Made by a program: the position numbers and the translations under genes
Shown: positions 27,208-35,774 of the stretch, piece by piece
Numbering within the stretch: position 1 is the first letter of the stretch
Layout: each line of letters begins with the position of its first letter
NCBI RefSeq assembly: GCF_023544445.1
Contig: NZ_JALPVJ010000005.1
Location: forward strand, 620,001-684,000
Direction: 5' to 3'
From: Actinoplanes sp. M2I2
GTDB lineage: Bacteria > Actinomycetota > Actinomycetes > Mycobacteriales > Micromonosporaceae
Length of the DNA: 64,000 bases
Notes under the pieces: model-generated
Seen by the model: the letters and a program-made list of their open reading frames with translations, nothing else
What the model was told of the DNA's origin: nothing
Database searches by the model: none

Positions 27208-28744
27208 GACGGCCCCGGCACACCCCGCCCGCTGGCGCAGCCCGGCCGGCTGGCCGCTGCGCACCCGGATCGTGGCCATCATCATCGGCCTGCTCACGGT
27301 CCTGGGACTGGCGGTCGGCGGCACGGCCTACTTCTTCCTGCGCAACACCCTCTACACCCAGCTCGACGCCAGGCTCGACGCCACCGGCAACCCGTTCCAC
27401 AACCGCGGCACCGGAGGCCCGCCGCCGGCCTTCGACCAGCAACGCCCGTTCGGCGGCGCGGAGCCCGGTTCGATCATCGTGACCTATGTCAGGCCGTCCG
27501 TCGTGTACGGCGGCCTCGTCGTCACGGTCGAGAACGACGGCTTCGCCGAGACCGAGTACGAGACGTTGAGCGACGCCGCCACGGCCCAGCTCACGGCCAT
27601 CCCGGTCGACGGCGCCAAGACCGACCTCACGCTCGACGGCTACGGCTCCTTCCGGGCCATCGCGCTGACCACGGCCGACGGCCGGACCCGGGTCGTGGCG
27701 CTCTCGCTCGAGAACACGAACTTCACGCTGCTGCGCGTCGCGCTGGTCACCGGGGGCGCGGTGCTGATCGCACTGGGGATCGCCGGGTGGGCCGGCGCGC
27801 TGATCGTCCGTCGTACGCTGGCCCCGCTCGACCGCGTGGCCGCCACCGCGACCAGGGTCTCCGAGTTGCGGCTCGACCGGGGCGAGGTGCAGCTGGCCCA
27901 GCGCGTGCCCGACCGAGACACCGACCCGCGCACCGAGGTCGGCCAGGTGGGCGCCGCGCTCAACCAGATGCTCGACCATGTCGGCAACGCGCTCGAGGCC
28001 CGGCACGCCAGCGAGATGCAGGTACGCCAGTTCGTCGCCGACGCGAGCCACGAGCTGCGCACGCCGCTGGCCGCCATCCGCGGTTACGCCGAGCTGAGCC
28101 GCCGCAGCCGCGCCCCGGTCCCGGGTGAGATCGCCCACGTGCTCGGCCGGGTCGAGTCCGAGGCCAAGCGGATGACCGGCCTCGTGGAGGACCTGCTGCT
28201 GCTCGCCCGCCTCGACGCCGGCCGGCCGCTCGCGCACGACCCGGTCGACCTGAGCATGCTGGTCGTCGACACGGTCAGCGACGCGCACGCCACCGGTCCC
28301 GGCCACGTCTGGCAGCTCGACCTGCCCGAGGAACCGGTCGTCGTGATCGGCGACGGCGCCCGGCTGCACCAGGTGCTGGCCAACCTGCTGGCCAACGCGC
28401 GGACCCACACCCCCGAGGGCACCACCGTCACGGTCGGCGTCGCCTCGACGGACGACTCGGCGGTGCTGCGGGTCACCGACGCCGGTCCGGGCATCCCCGA
28501 GGACCTGCAGCCGCACATCTTCGAGCGGTTCGCCCGGGGCGACAGCTCCCGCTCCCGGGCCGCCGGCAGCACGGGCCTGGGACTGTCCATCGTGGAGGCC
28601 GTGGCCACCGCGCACGGCGGCCGGGTCTCGATGGAGAGCCGGCCCGGACGGACGGTCTTCACCGTCACGCTGCCGCTGGGCTCCCCGAAGGGGGTCGTCC
28701 CAACAGCTGAGCAGTTGGCGCGGATAGCGCCGCCCGCCCGCTGA
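27185..28744 (+). CDS. HAMP-type sensor histidine kinase, partner of the OmpR regulator
   Basis: A 519-residue kinase. TM1 (about 28-50), an external sensor domain of about 110 residues (including GGLVVTVENDGFAETEYETL), TM2 (about 178-202), HAMP (TLAPLDRVAATATRVSEL), HisKA with FVADASHELRTPLAAIRGYA, and the HATPase boxes NLLANARTHTP, DAGPGIPEDLQPHIFERF and GLGLSIVEAVATAHGG. The ATG lies inside the end of the regulator gene, so the pair is translationally coupled. The signal is unknown. Confidence 0.93.
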   Translation: MSSSPPTETAPAHPARWRSPAGWPLRTRIVAIIIGLLTVLGLAVGGTAYFFLRNTLYTQLDARLDATGNPFHNRGTGGPPPAFDQQRPFGGAEPGSIIVTYVRPSVVYGGLVVTVENDGFAETEYETLSDAATAQLTAIPVDGAKTDLTLDGYGSFRAIALTTADGRTRVVALSLENTNFTLLRVALVTGGAVLIALGIAGWAGALIVRRTLAPLDRVAATATRVSELRLDRGEVQLAQRVPDRDTDPRTEVGQVGAALNQMLDHVGNALEARHASEMQVRQFVADASHELRTPLAAIRGYAELSRRSRAPVPGEIAHVLGRVESEAKRMTGLVEDLLLLARLDAGRPLAHDPVDLSMLVVDTVSDAHATGPGHVWQLDLPEEPVVVIGDGARLHQVLANLLANARTHTPEGTTVTVGVASTDDSAVLRVTDAGPGIPEDLQPHIFERFARGDSSRSRAAGSTGLGLSIVEAVATAHGGRVSMESRPGRTVFTVTLPLGSPKGVVPTAEQLARIAPPAR

Positions 28745-28749
28745 GGCGC

Positions 28750-28755
28750 TATGCT
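28750..28755 (+). promoter_or_regulatory. Candidate -10 for DAHP-synthase leader transcript
   Basis: TATGCT lies 7 bases before the leader-peptide ATG at 28763, with no ribosome site between. This would suit a leaderless transcript starting at or near that ATG. No convincing -35 was found, so support is weak. Confidence 0.3.
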
Positions 28756-28762
28756 GGCCGAC

Positions 28763-28825
28763 ATGTCTCGTTGGTATTCGTGGTTTACGGAGCCGGCTCC
28801 CGCCGGTGCCTCAGCCATGACCTGA
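28763..28825 (+). CDS. Aromatic-rich leader peptide of DAHP-synthase attenuator
   Basis: The 20-codon ORF MSRWYSWFTEPAPAGASAMT has Trp4, Tyr5, Trp7 and Phe8 crowded together, all products of the pathway the next gene starts. Ribosome stalling at these codons when aromatic amino acids are short is the classic attenuator sensor. It is followed by alternative hairpins and a terminator, then by the DAHP-synthase gene. The ORF may be translated from a leaderless transcript. Confidence 0.8.
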   Translation: MSRWYSWFTEPAPAGASAMT

Positions 28826-28889
28826 GACACTTAGCCAGAGCCGGCCCGGGCAGCGACATGACGTCGCTGCCTTTTTGTTTGCCGGCTCT
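28789..28889 (+). promoter_or_regulatory. Attenuator alternative-pairing segments
   Basis: Segment 1 (28789-28800, GGAGCCGGCTCC) can pair through GCCGGCTC with segment 2 (28837-28845, AGAGCCGGC). Segment 2 can instead pair with segment 3 (28881-28889, GCCGGCTCT), enclosing the terminator hairpin. Segment 1 lies right after the Trp/Tyr/Phe codons, where a stalled ribosome would cover or free it. The switching order is inferred; folding would confirm it. Confidence 0.65.
28849..28876 (+). terminator. Attenuator terminator before DAHP synthase
   Basis: A perfect 9-bp stem, GGCAGCGAC (28849-28857) against GTCGCTGCC (28863-28871), with loop atgac, runs into TTTTT (28872-28876). It lies between the leader peptide and the DAHP-synthase start, the expected site for premature termination. 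Confidence 0.88.
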
Positions 28890-28924
28890 CACCGTGGGCG
28901 CCGGCGGAGGAGTGGAGACCCACC

Positions 28925-29992
28925 GTGACTGCCCCCGAGGTCCAGCGCGTTCGTGACCAGCGCATCGAGGCCGTCGTCCCGCTGATGAGCCCCGCGCTGC
29001 TGCACCACGAGCTGCCCCTGACCAGCGAATCTCATGACACCGTGCTGGCCGGCCGCCGACAGGTCGAGGACGTGCTGAACGGCCGAGATCCGCGGCTGCT
29101 GGTCGTCGTCGGCCCGTGCTCGGTGCACGACCCGGCCGCCGCCGGCGAGTACGCCTCCCGGCTGGAGAAGCAGGCCCAGCGGCTCAGCGACGACCTGCTC
29201 GTCGTGATGCGTGTCTACTTCGAGAAGCCGCGCTCCACGGTCGGCTGGAAGGGCCTGATCAACGACCCCGCGCTCGACGGCACCGGCGATGTCGGCGCCG
29301 GACTGCGGATCGCCCGCCGGCTGCTGCTCGAGATCGTCGGCCGCGGCCTGCCCACCGCCGTCGAGTTCCTCGACCCGATCACGCCGCAGTACATCGCCGA
29401 CACCGTGGCCTGGGGTGCGATCGGCGCCCGGACGGTGGAGTCGCAGGTCCACCGGCAGCTCGCGTCCGGTCTCTCGATGCCGATCGGCATGAAGAACCGC
29501 CCCGACGGCAGCATCGCCACCGCGATCGAGGCCATCCAGGCCGCCGCGGTGCCGCACGTCTTCCCCGGCATCGACTACTCGGGCACCCCGGCGATCCTGC
29601 ACACCACCGGCAACCCCGACACCCACCTGGTGCTGCGCGGGGGCGGCGGCCAGCCCAACTACAGCGCCGAGGACGTCGCGGGCGCGCTCGCGCTGCTGCG
29701 GGCGGCCGGCCTGCCCGAGCGGCTGGTGATCGACTGCTCGCACGGCAACAGCGGCAAGGACCACCTGCGCCAGCCGGTCGTCGCCGAGGACGTCGCCACG
29801 CAGATGGAAGCGGGCCAGCGGGGCATCAGCGGGGTCATGCTCGAGAGCTTCCTCGTGCCGGGCCGCCAGAACCTGGGCGGCGAGTTGACGTACGGGCAGT
29901 CGGTGACCGACGCGTGCATGGGCTGGGACCCGACCGTGTCGGTGCTGGAGCGGCTCGCCACGGCCTCGGCCAAGCGCCGCGTTCACGGCTGA
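28925..29992 (+). CDS. 3-deoxy-7-phosphoheptulonate (DAHP) synthase, class I
   Basis: A 355-residue AroF/G/H-type enzyme. It joins phosphoenolpyruvate and erythrose-4-phosphate in the first step of the shikimate pathway to Trp, Tyr and Phe. The metal Cys is in LLVVVGPCSVHDP (about 63), KPRSTVGWKG and the DPITPQYIAD segment are conserved, and VIDCSHGNSGKDH plus SGVMLESFLVPGRQ carry further metal and substrate residues. The GTG start follows GGAGGAG. An aromatic leader-peptide attenuator controls it (28763-28889). Enzymes of this class are also often feedback inhibited; the effector is not visible by eye. Confidence 0.95.
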   Translation: MTAPEVQRVRDQRIEAVVPLMSPALLHHELPLTSESHDTVLAGRRQVEDVLNGRDPRLLVVVGPCSVHDPAAAGEYASRLEKQAQRLSDDLLVVMRVYFEKPRSTVGWKGLINDPALDGTGDVGAGLRIARRLLLEIVGRGLPTAVEFLDPITPQYIADTVAWGAIGARTVESQVHRQLASGLSMPIGMKNRPDGSIATAIEAIQAAAVPHVFPGIDYSGTPAILHTTGNPDTHLVLRGGGGQPNYSAEDVAGALALLRAAGLPERLVIDCSHGNSGKDHLRQPVVAEDVATQMEAGQRGISGVMLESFLVPGRQNLGGELTYGQSVTDACMGWDPTVSVLERLATASAKRRVHG

Positions 29993-30002
29993 CGAAGCGG
30001 CA

Positions 30003-30045
30003 CCGCACTCGCAGCACTCGCAGCACTCGCAGCATTCACAGCGGA
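30003..30045 (+). repeat. Short tandem repeat of cagcactcg units
   Basis: The 9-base unit cagcactcg (or gcactcgca in another register) repeats about three times, then decays (cattcacag), between the DAHP synthase and glycosyltransferase genes. It lies in the 136-base gap 29993-30128, which otherwise shows no gene. Confidence 0.55.
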
Positions 30046-30128
30046 AGAACAGGAACGGCATAAGGGCGGGACAGGGGCAGCGCCGAATCTTGTCGAGGTA
30101 AAGGTCCGCCTGCCAGTGGAGAGCCTCG

Positions 30129-32258
30129 ATGACCACGACGTTGCCCGTCCCGCCGCCGGTCGCGCCCGACCTGCCCCCGCCGCCGCCGGTTCGGCCCCAC
30201 TCCCGTGCGGCGCGTTTCTTCCGGGGGCGCGCCGACGACGCGCCCTGGGTGCGCCCGGCGCTGTTCGCGCTGCTGCTGCTCACCGGGCTGCTCTACCTCG
30301 GGGGGCTCGGAAGGAACGGCTGGGCGAACGCCTTCTACTCGGCCGCCGTGCAGGCCGGCTCGGAAAGCTGGAAGGCGTTCTTCTTCGGCTCCTCCGACGC
30401 GGCCAACTCGATCACGGTCGACAAGACGCCGGCCGCGCTGTGGGTGATGGCGCTCTCGGCCCGGGTCTTCGGGGTCAACTCCTGGAGCATCCTGGTGCCC
30501 CAGGCGCTGATGGGCCTGGCCGCGGTCGGGCTGCTCTTCGCGACCGTGCGGCGCTGGTTCGGCCCGGCGGCCGGGCTGATCGCGGGCGCGGTGCTGGCGC
30601 TGACCCCGATCGCCGTGCTGATGTTCCGGTTCAACAACCCGGACGCGCTGCTCGTGCTCCTCATGGTGGCCGGCGCCTACGCCACCGTCCGGGCCGTCGA
30701 GAACGGCTCGACAAAGTGGATCATGCTGGCCGGCATGTTCGTCGGCTTCGGTTTCCTGGCCAAGATGCTGCAGGCGCTGCTCGTGGTGCCGGCGTTCGCG
30801 CTGGCCTACCTGATCGCCGGGCCGCCCAGGCTGGGCAAGCGCATCGGGCAACTGCTGCTCTCGGGTGTCGCCCTGGTCGTCTCGGCCGGTTGGTACATCG
30901 CGATCGTCGAACTGGTCCCGGCATCGATGCGGCCCTACATCGGCGGTTCGCAGAACAACAGCATCCTCGAGCTCACCCTCGGCTACAACGGGCTCGGCCG
31001 GCTCAACGGCGACGAGACCGGCAGTGTCGGCGGGGGCGGCCGAGGCGGCGGTGGCGGGATGTGGGGTTCGACCGGCCTGCTGCGCATGTTCGACAGCGAG
31101 CAGGGCGGGCAGATCTCGTGGCTGCTGCCGGCCGCGCTGATCGTGCTGGTCGCCGGCCTGGCGATCACGGCGCGGCGGGCGCGCACCGACCGGCAACGGG
31201 CCGGGCTGATCCTCTGGGGCGGCTGGCTGCTGATCACCGGTCTGGTGTTCAGCTTCATGCAGGGCATCTTCCACGCGTACTACACGGTCGCGCTGGCGCC
31301 GGCGGTCGGCGCCGTGGTCGGCATGGGCGCGGCGCTGCTCTGGAGGCACCGGCGCACCGTGCTCGCCGCGGTGACCCTGGCGGCAACCGTGGCCGTCACG
31401 GCCTGGTGGTCCTTCCACCTGCTCACGCGGAGCGCCGACTTCCTACCCGGGCTGCGCTGGGTGGTGCTGATCGGCGGCCTGATCGGTGCGGTGACGCTCC
31501 TGGGCGCCCTTCGGCTGCCGGCCCGGGTCGCCGCCGCGGCGGCCGGGATCTCGCTGGCCGCGGTGCTCGCCGGGCCGGCCGCGTACGCGGTGCAGACCGC
31601 GTCCGAGGCGCACACCGGCTCGATCCCGTCGGCCGGGCCGGCCACGGCGGGCGGTCTCGGCGGCGGGCCGGGGCGGGGTCGCTTCGGCGGGAACCGCGGG
31701 GGCTTCCCCGGCGGTGCGGGCCTTCCCGGCGGCGCGAATCAGGGCATCCCGGGCGGCGCCCAGGGCGGTTTCCCGGGTGGATTGCCGGGCGGCGGCTTCG
31801 GCGGCAACAACGGTGGCACCGGCAACGGCAGCACCGGCCAGACGCCGGGTGGCGGCTTCGGCGGGCGCGGCGGCGGCCTGCTCGACGCGGCGACGGTCAG
31901 CGCCGAGATGAAGGCTCTGCTGGAGGCCGACGCCGACCGGTACACGTGGGTGGCGGCGGCGGTCGGATCGCAGAGCGCGTCGGGATACCAGTTGGCGACC
32001 GGTGAACCGGTGATGCCGGTGGGCGGCTTCAACGGCAGCGACCCGTCGCCGACCCTGGCCCAGTTCCAGCAGTACGTGGCCGAGGGCAAGATCCACTACT
32101 TCATCGGCGGAGGTGGCTTCGGCGGCGGGCGCAGCATGGGCGGCAGCAGCGCGAGCTCGGAGATCGCGTCCTGGGTCACGGAGAACTTCACGGCCCGGAC
32201 CGTCGGCACCACCACGGTGTACGACCTGACGCAGCCGACCGGCACCACGACGGCCTGA
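30129..32258 (+). CDS. ArnT/PMT-like membrane glycosyltransferase
   Basis: A 709-residue polytopic GT-C transferase. A Pro-rich N-terminus leads into TM1 (ALFALLLLTGLLYLGGL), then the first loop NGWANAFYSAAVQAG and ITVDKTPAALWVMALSARVF, signature of the ArnT/GT39-related family that uses polyprenyl-phosphate sugars. About 11-12 helices follow. An insertion of Gly repeats (VGGGGRGGGGG, about 298-310) and a long Gly-rich external stretch (GGFPGGAGLPGGANQ and others, about 505-590) precede a conserved external C-terminal domain (ASEIASWVTENFTARTVGTT). It is followed by a terminator, then a dolichyl-phosphate-mannose-synthase-like gene, its likely donor supplier. Confidence 0.88.
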   Translation: MTTTLPVPPPVAPDLPPPPPVRPHSRAARFFRGRADDAPWVRPALFALLLLTGLLYLGGLGRNGWANAFYSAAVQAGSESWKAFFFGSSDAANSITVDKTPAALWVMALSARVFGVNSWSILVPQALMGLAAVGLLFATVRRWFGPAAGLIAGAVLALTPIAVLMFRFNNPDALLVLLMVAGAYATVRAVENGSTKWIMLAGMFVGFGFLAKMLQALLVVPAFALAYLIAGPPRLGKRIGQLLLSGVALVVSAGWYIAIVELVPASMRPYIGGSQNNSILELTLGYNGLGRLNGDETGSVGGGGRGGGGGMWGSTGLLRMFDSEQGGQISWLLPAALIVLVAGLAITARRARTDRQRAGLILWGGWLLITGLVFSFMQGIFHAYYTVALAPAVGAVVGMGAALLWRHRRTVLAAVTLAATVAVTAWWSFHLLTRSADFLPGLRWVVLIGGLIGAVTLLGALRLPARVAAAAAGISLAAVLAGPAAYAVQTASEAHTGSIPSAGPATAGGLGGGPGRGRFGGNRGGFPGGAGLPGGANQGIPGGAQGGFPGGLPGGGFGGNNGGTGNGSTGQTPGGGFGGRGGGLLDAATVSAEMKALLEADADRYTWVAAAVGSQSASGYQLATGEPVMPVGGFNGSDPSPTLAQFQQYVAEGKIHYFIGGGGFGGGRSMGGSSASSEIASWVTENFTARTVGTTTVYDLTQPTGTTTA

Positions 32259-32272
32259 TCCCCGACCCTCGA

Positions 32273-32312
32273 GTGCGGGCGGTTCCTCGTACGGGAACCG
32301 CCCGCACTTTTT
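32273..32312 (+). terminator. Strong rho-independent terminator
   Basis: A perfect 14-bp stem, GTGCGGGCGGTTCC (32273-32286) against GGAACCGCCCGCAC (32294-32307), with loop tcgtacg, runs straight into TTTTT. It separates the two glycosyltransferase genes. Confidence 0.95.
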
Positions 32313-32339
32313 CACAGGACCGGCACAGGGAGGTCATAA

Positions 32340-33617
32340 ATGCTGCTCAGCCCGCTGGATCACCGTTGTGCCATGAGCCCTTCGACCCAGCCGGCACAGG
32401 CGGTCCCTCCGACCCGGCGCGACTCCCCGGTGCTCGACGTGGTCGTTCCGGTCTACAACGAGGAGATCGACCTCGAGCCCTGCGTGCGGCGCCTGCACGC
32501 GTACCTGAGTGACTCGTTCCCCTACCGTTTCCGGATCACCATCGCCGACAACGCGAGCACCGACTCGACACCCGACGTGGCCGGCCGGCTCGCCTCCGAC
32601 CTGCCCGGGGTGACGTCGGTGCGGCTGACCGGGAAGGGCCGGGGGCGGGCGCTGAAATACGCCTGGACGCAGTCGGACGCGGCGGTGCTGGCCTATCTGG
32701 ACGTCGACCTCTCGACCGATCTCGGTGCGCTGCTCCCGCTGGTCGCACCGCTGATCAGCGGGCATTCCGACCTGGCCATCGGTACGCGGCTGGCCCGCGG
32801 CTCGCGGGTGGTGCGGGGCGCCAAGCGGGAGTTCATCTCGCGCAGCTACAACCTCATCCTGCGAGGCACGCTGGCCGCGCGATTCTCCGACGCGCAGTGC
32901 GGCTTCAAGGCGATCAGGTCGGACGTGGCGGCGCGCCTGCTGCCGATCGTGGAGGACACCGGATGGTTCTTCGACACCGAGATGCTGGTGCTGGCCGAGC
33001 GGGCCGGCCTGCGCATCCACGAGGTGCCGGTCGACTGGGTGGACGACCCCGACAGCCGGGTCGACATCGTGCCGACGGCCGTGGCCGATCTCCGGGGCAT
33101 CGTGCGCCTGCTGCGCGCCCTCGGCTCGGGCCGGTTACCGCTGGCCGCGCTGCGCGACCAGCTGGGCCGTGACCCGCTTCCGGTGGCCGGCGTGCCCGCC
33201 GGTCTGACCGCCCAGCTGATCCGCTTCGCCGCCGTGGGCGTGGCCAGCACGCTCGCCTACCTGGCCCTGTACGCCACGTTCCGGCTCGGCCTCGGTCCAC
33301 AAGGGGCGAACTTCGCAGCCCTGCTCCTCACGGCGATCGGCAACACCGCGGCCAACCGCCGGCTGACCTTCGGCGTCCGGGGCACCGACGGCGCCTGGCG
33401 CCACCAGGCCCAGGGCCTGATCGTGTTCGGCGTGGGGTTGGGGCTCACCAGCGGCGCTCTGGCCTTGCTCGGCGCTCTGCACTCCGCACCGGCCAAGCCG
33501 ATCGAACTGACCGTCCTGGTCATCGCCAACCTGCTGGCCACCGCCGTCCGCTTTCTGCTGCTGCGCATCTGGGTCTTCCGCTCCCGCCCCGCCCACCCAG
33601 CCGAAACGACAGCCTGA
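32340..33617 (+). CDS. Dolichol-phosphate-mannose-synthase-like GT2 fused to GtrA domain
   Basis: A 425-residue protein. The N-terminal GT-A domain has VVVPVYNEE, ADNASTDST, and DxD motif in AYLDVDLSTDL; this family charges polyprenyl phosphate with a sugar at the inner membrane face. Residues about 285-415 form a GtrA-like domain with four hydrophobic helices (LIRFAAVGVASTLAYLALYA, ANFAALLLTAIGNTAANRRL), thought to help move or accept the lipid-linked sugar. The start at ATG 32340 has GGGAGG seven bases upstream; ATG 32373 is an alternative. It probably feeds the upstream ArnT-like transferase. Confidence 0.9.
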   Translation: MLLSPLDHRCAMSPSTQPAQAVPPTRRDSPVLDVVVPVYNEEIDLEPCVRRLHAYLSDSFPYRFRITIADNASTDSTPDVAGRLASDLPGVTSVRLTGKGRGRALKYAWTQSDAAVLAYLDVDLSTDLGALLPLVAPLISGHSDLAIGTRLARGSRVVRGAKREFISRSYNLILRGTLAARFSDAQCGFKAIRSDVAARLLPIVEDTGWFFDTEMLVLAERAGLRIHEVPVDWVDDPDSRVDIVPTAVADLRGIVRLLRALGSGRLPLAALRDQLGRDPLPVAGVPAGLTAQLIRFAAVGVASTLAYLALYATFRLGLGPQGANFAALLLTAIGNTAANRRLTFGVRGTDGAWRHQAQGLIVFGVGLGLTSGALALLGALHSAPAKPIELTVLVIANLLATAVRFLLLRIWVFRSRPAHPAETTA

Positions 33618-33639
33618 TCCCCGACGACAGCGGCGCCTC

Positions 33640-33990
33640 AGCCCACGAAACGACAGTCTGACCCCCGGACGACAGCGACGCCTGGTCCGTTGGAGAGCCA
33701 AGAGCCTGATCCTCCACCCACAGCGACCCCCGACCCACCGAGACGTGGACGAACCGCGACACCTCAGCCCGATCGACGGGGTAACGCCGGGCGGACAAGG
33801 TGCCCCGACCCACGGGAACGCCAGCCAGGTCTCCGACAAACCGCGACACCCCGACCCGATCCACGAGCGACAGCGTGATCTCCCACCACAGTGACGCCCG
33901 ACCCGCAGTGACGACGCCCAGCCCTCCGACGAACCGCGACACCTCGGCCCGATCGACGGAGTATTGCCGGGCCGACGAGACGCCAGGACT
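33640..33990. repeat. Degenerate direct repeats (about 90-bp unit) in intergenic gap
   Basis: The core gacgaaccgcgac recurs at 33748, 33835 (one mismatch) and 33928, 87 and 93 bases apart, each followed by a related acct..gcccgatc..acgg stretch and variants of cccgaccc and gacgcc. A weaker partial copy precedes them. Both spacings are multiples of three, and the minus strand reads through with repeated VSRFVG-like units, but no start signal or conserved protein is evident. Otherwise the gap 33618-33994 holds no gene I can support. Confidence 0.6.
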
Positions 33991-33994
33991 GGCG

Positions 33995-34306
33995 TCAGTA
34001 ATCCGGCGGTAGCTGGTCGGGCGTGATGCGGCGGGGACGGCCGGACGGGCGGCGGAGCACCGCGGCCGCGACGACCACGGTGGCGAAGAAGGCGGCCGCG
34101 GCCGCGGCGACCCACCAGCCGAGGACGCCGAGGATCAGGGCGGCGACCCAGATGACGACGGCGGTGAGGATCAGGGACAGGGACGGCCGTCTGGCCGGGG
34201 GCGACTCAAGCCGGCCGCTGGTCATCCGGGCGCAGAATTCGGGATCGTCACGGCGAAGCTGACGCTCGAGCTGCGCCAGGCGTCGGCTGTCTTCCCTGCT
34301 CAACAC
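33995..34306 (-). CDS. DUF3040 small membrane protein
   Basis: A 103-residue protein. The N-terminus VLSREDSRRLAQLERQLRRD with DDPEFCARM is the DUF3040 signature, followed by two hydrophobic helices (LSLILTAVVIWVAALILGVL and WWVAAAAAAFFATVVVAAAV) and an Arg/Pro tail. The function of DUF3040 is unknown; members are common actinobacterial inner-membrane proteins. The GTG start (34304-34306) has GGAGG seven bases upstream. Confidence 0.88.
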   Translation of the reverse strand: MLSREDSRRLAQLERQLRRDDPEFCARMTSGRLESPPARRPSLSLILTAVVIWVAALILGVLGWWVAAAAAAFFATVVVAAAVLRRPSGRPRRITPDQLPPDY

Positions 34307-34610
34307 GTCGCCACCTCCGGTCGGGCCGCGGCCACACCCGATCGGACGGCACGCCCTCCGATCCCTGCCATTGTTACTCACGCGTTGCGTTCCGGATACC
34401 ACCAGAATTCCGCGCCGCTTACAGACCGGGACAAATCCCTCCCGACGACCCCGCACGCGCGCCCTCCATCCCACTTCATGGACGAGCAATCTCGCGAAGA
34501 GAGAGCCTCCCGGAGCCACGCCGGGGTGCCGCCCGCACTCCCCCGGGCCCACTGACTCACCGAGCGCTGACCTCAACGATGGCCTCATTCATCAGGCACC
34601 GACCAGCACC
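34307..34610. other. Intergenic gap without a supported gene
   Basis: The 304 bases between the DUF3040 start and the winged-helix gene's stop hold the DUF3040 promoter region (an AT-richer attgttactcacg patch at about 34370) and no coding sequence or strong hairpin that I can support. Confidence 0.6.
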
Positions 34611-35708
34611 TCACTCGAACGCGACCGTGGCCTCGGCGACCTCTCGCGCCCGGGCCACCTCGCCCGCCTCCCCCTCGATCTGGTCACGACGCCGGGCCGA
34701 AAGCGAATCGAACGCCGTGACAGTGAGGTCGACCCGCTTGCGGCCGGACGTCTTGGCCCGCCACACGCCGGCGATCTCGCCGTCGACCAGGAGGGCCCCG
34801 GGGTTGCCGAGCGTGCGCCACACCTCTTTCTGCCGGCTCCGGTCGGGCACGAGGAGGTCGCGATCGCGGGCCTGCAGCAACGGATCCATCGGCGGAACAA
34901 AACGGACGCCGGCGGTGGGGGACGCGGACGTCAGCTCGTCGACCGCGCTCGTGGGCAGCCAGGCCTTGCGACCGTCCACCGCGACCTCGGTCAGCCGGTC
35001 GGCGGGCCAGACGGATTTCATCTCGGCGGTCGAGCTGCCGAAGTATTTCCCGACCTCGAGCGGACCAGCCGGGCCGAGGAAGCGCAGATAGGTCAGGATC
35101 AGCTGGTCGATGCCCTCGTTGACGTCCGGCCGGGGCGGCGCGCCGGGAATCGGGGCCAGCGTCGCGTCGCGGCCGCGGGACTGCACCTCGACGCCGCCGG
35201 CCAGGCCGGAGTGCTGCCAGACGTTGCCGGCGATGTGCCGGGCCCCGCAGCTGCGGCAGTCGTAGGTCAGCGAGCGCGGCACCCGCTTGCTCACCTCGGT
35301 GCTCACCTGACCGCGCGGCATCGGCTCGTGCACGACCTCGCGGAACGCCTCGGCGGTGACCCGGAAGGCCTCGAGCCCGAGTTTCATGCCGTCGGCGATC
35401 TGGCCGCTCTTGATGCGGGCCGAGGCGTCGGCGTCGCTGACCGGCCACAGCTGCCGGACCAGGGCGGGCAGGTCGGCCCGGCGATGCTGGTGGGGCGCCC
35501 CGCGAGCCGCCCACACGGTGATCAGCCGGTCGTCGGCCGCGTCGGCGCTGGTGCGCGCGGCCAGCGCGACCTGGGCCGAACCGGGTGTGTACTCCTGCAC
35601 GCCGAGATCGAGGACCGGGAGGTCGGCGGGGCGATCGGAGCTGCGCTCGGCCAGACCCAGCGCAGCCACCCGATAGGCCATTGCCCGGGCACGGTCGACG
35701 GTGACCAC
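34611..35708 (-). CDS. Winged-helix DNA-binding domain protein (HTH_42)
   Basis: A 365-residue protein of the HTH_42 (formerly DUF1006) family. It shows ARAMAYRVAALGLAER at the N-terminus, the conserved DCRSCGARHIAGNVWQHSGL centre, and VPPMDPLLQARDRDLLVPD and GALLVDGEIAGVWRAK at the C-terminal end. Relatives include AlkX/AlkZ-type DNA glycosylases; their Q-x-Q catalytic motif is not evident here, so DNA repair is only a possibility. The GTG start at 35706-35708 follows GAGGAGG. Confidence 0.8.
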   Translation of the reverse strand: MVTVDRARAMAYRVAALGLAERSSDRPADLPVLDLGVQEYTPGSAQVALAARTSADAADDRLITVWAARGAPHQHRRADLPALVRQLWPVSDADASARIKSGQIADGMKLGLEAFRVTAEAFREVVHEPMPRGQVSTEVSKRVPRSLTYDCRSCGARHIAGNVWQHSGLAGGVEVQSRGRDATLAPIPGAPPRPDVNEGIDQLILTYLRFLGPAGPLEVGKYFGSSTAEMKSVWPADRLTEVAVDGRKAWLPTSAVDELTSASPTAGVRFVPPMDPLLQARDRDLLVPDRSRQKEVWRTLGNPGALLVDGEIAGVWRAKTSGRKRVDLTVTAFDSLSARRRDQIEGEAGEVARAREVAEATVAFE

Positions 35709-35774
35709 GGCACCCTCCTCAAGGACGTCAGCACCTGCCCCGGAGGGGCACCTGACCACGGCCGGGGCGAAGCA

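Noticed and set aside
29990..30060. Minus-strand peptide with ECCECCECCEC, resembling a Cys-rich metal-binding peptide
   Set aside because: It is produced by the short cagcactcg DNA repeat read backwards inside a longer shadow frame opposite the DAHP-synthase gene; no start or ribosome site supports it.
34378..34560. A 60-codon minus-strand frame in the gap before DUF3040
   Set aside because: No ribosome site, no conserved motif, and it reads through the probable promoter region.
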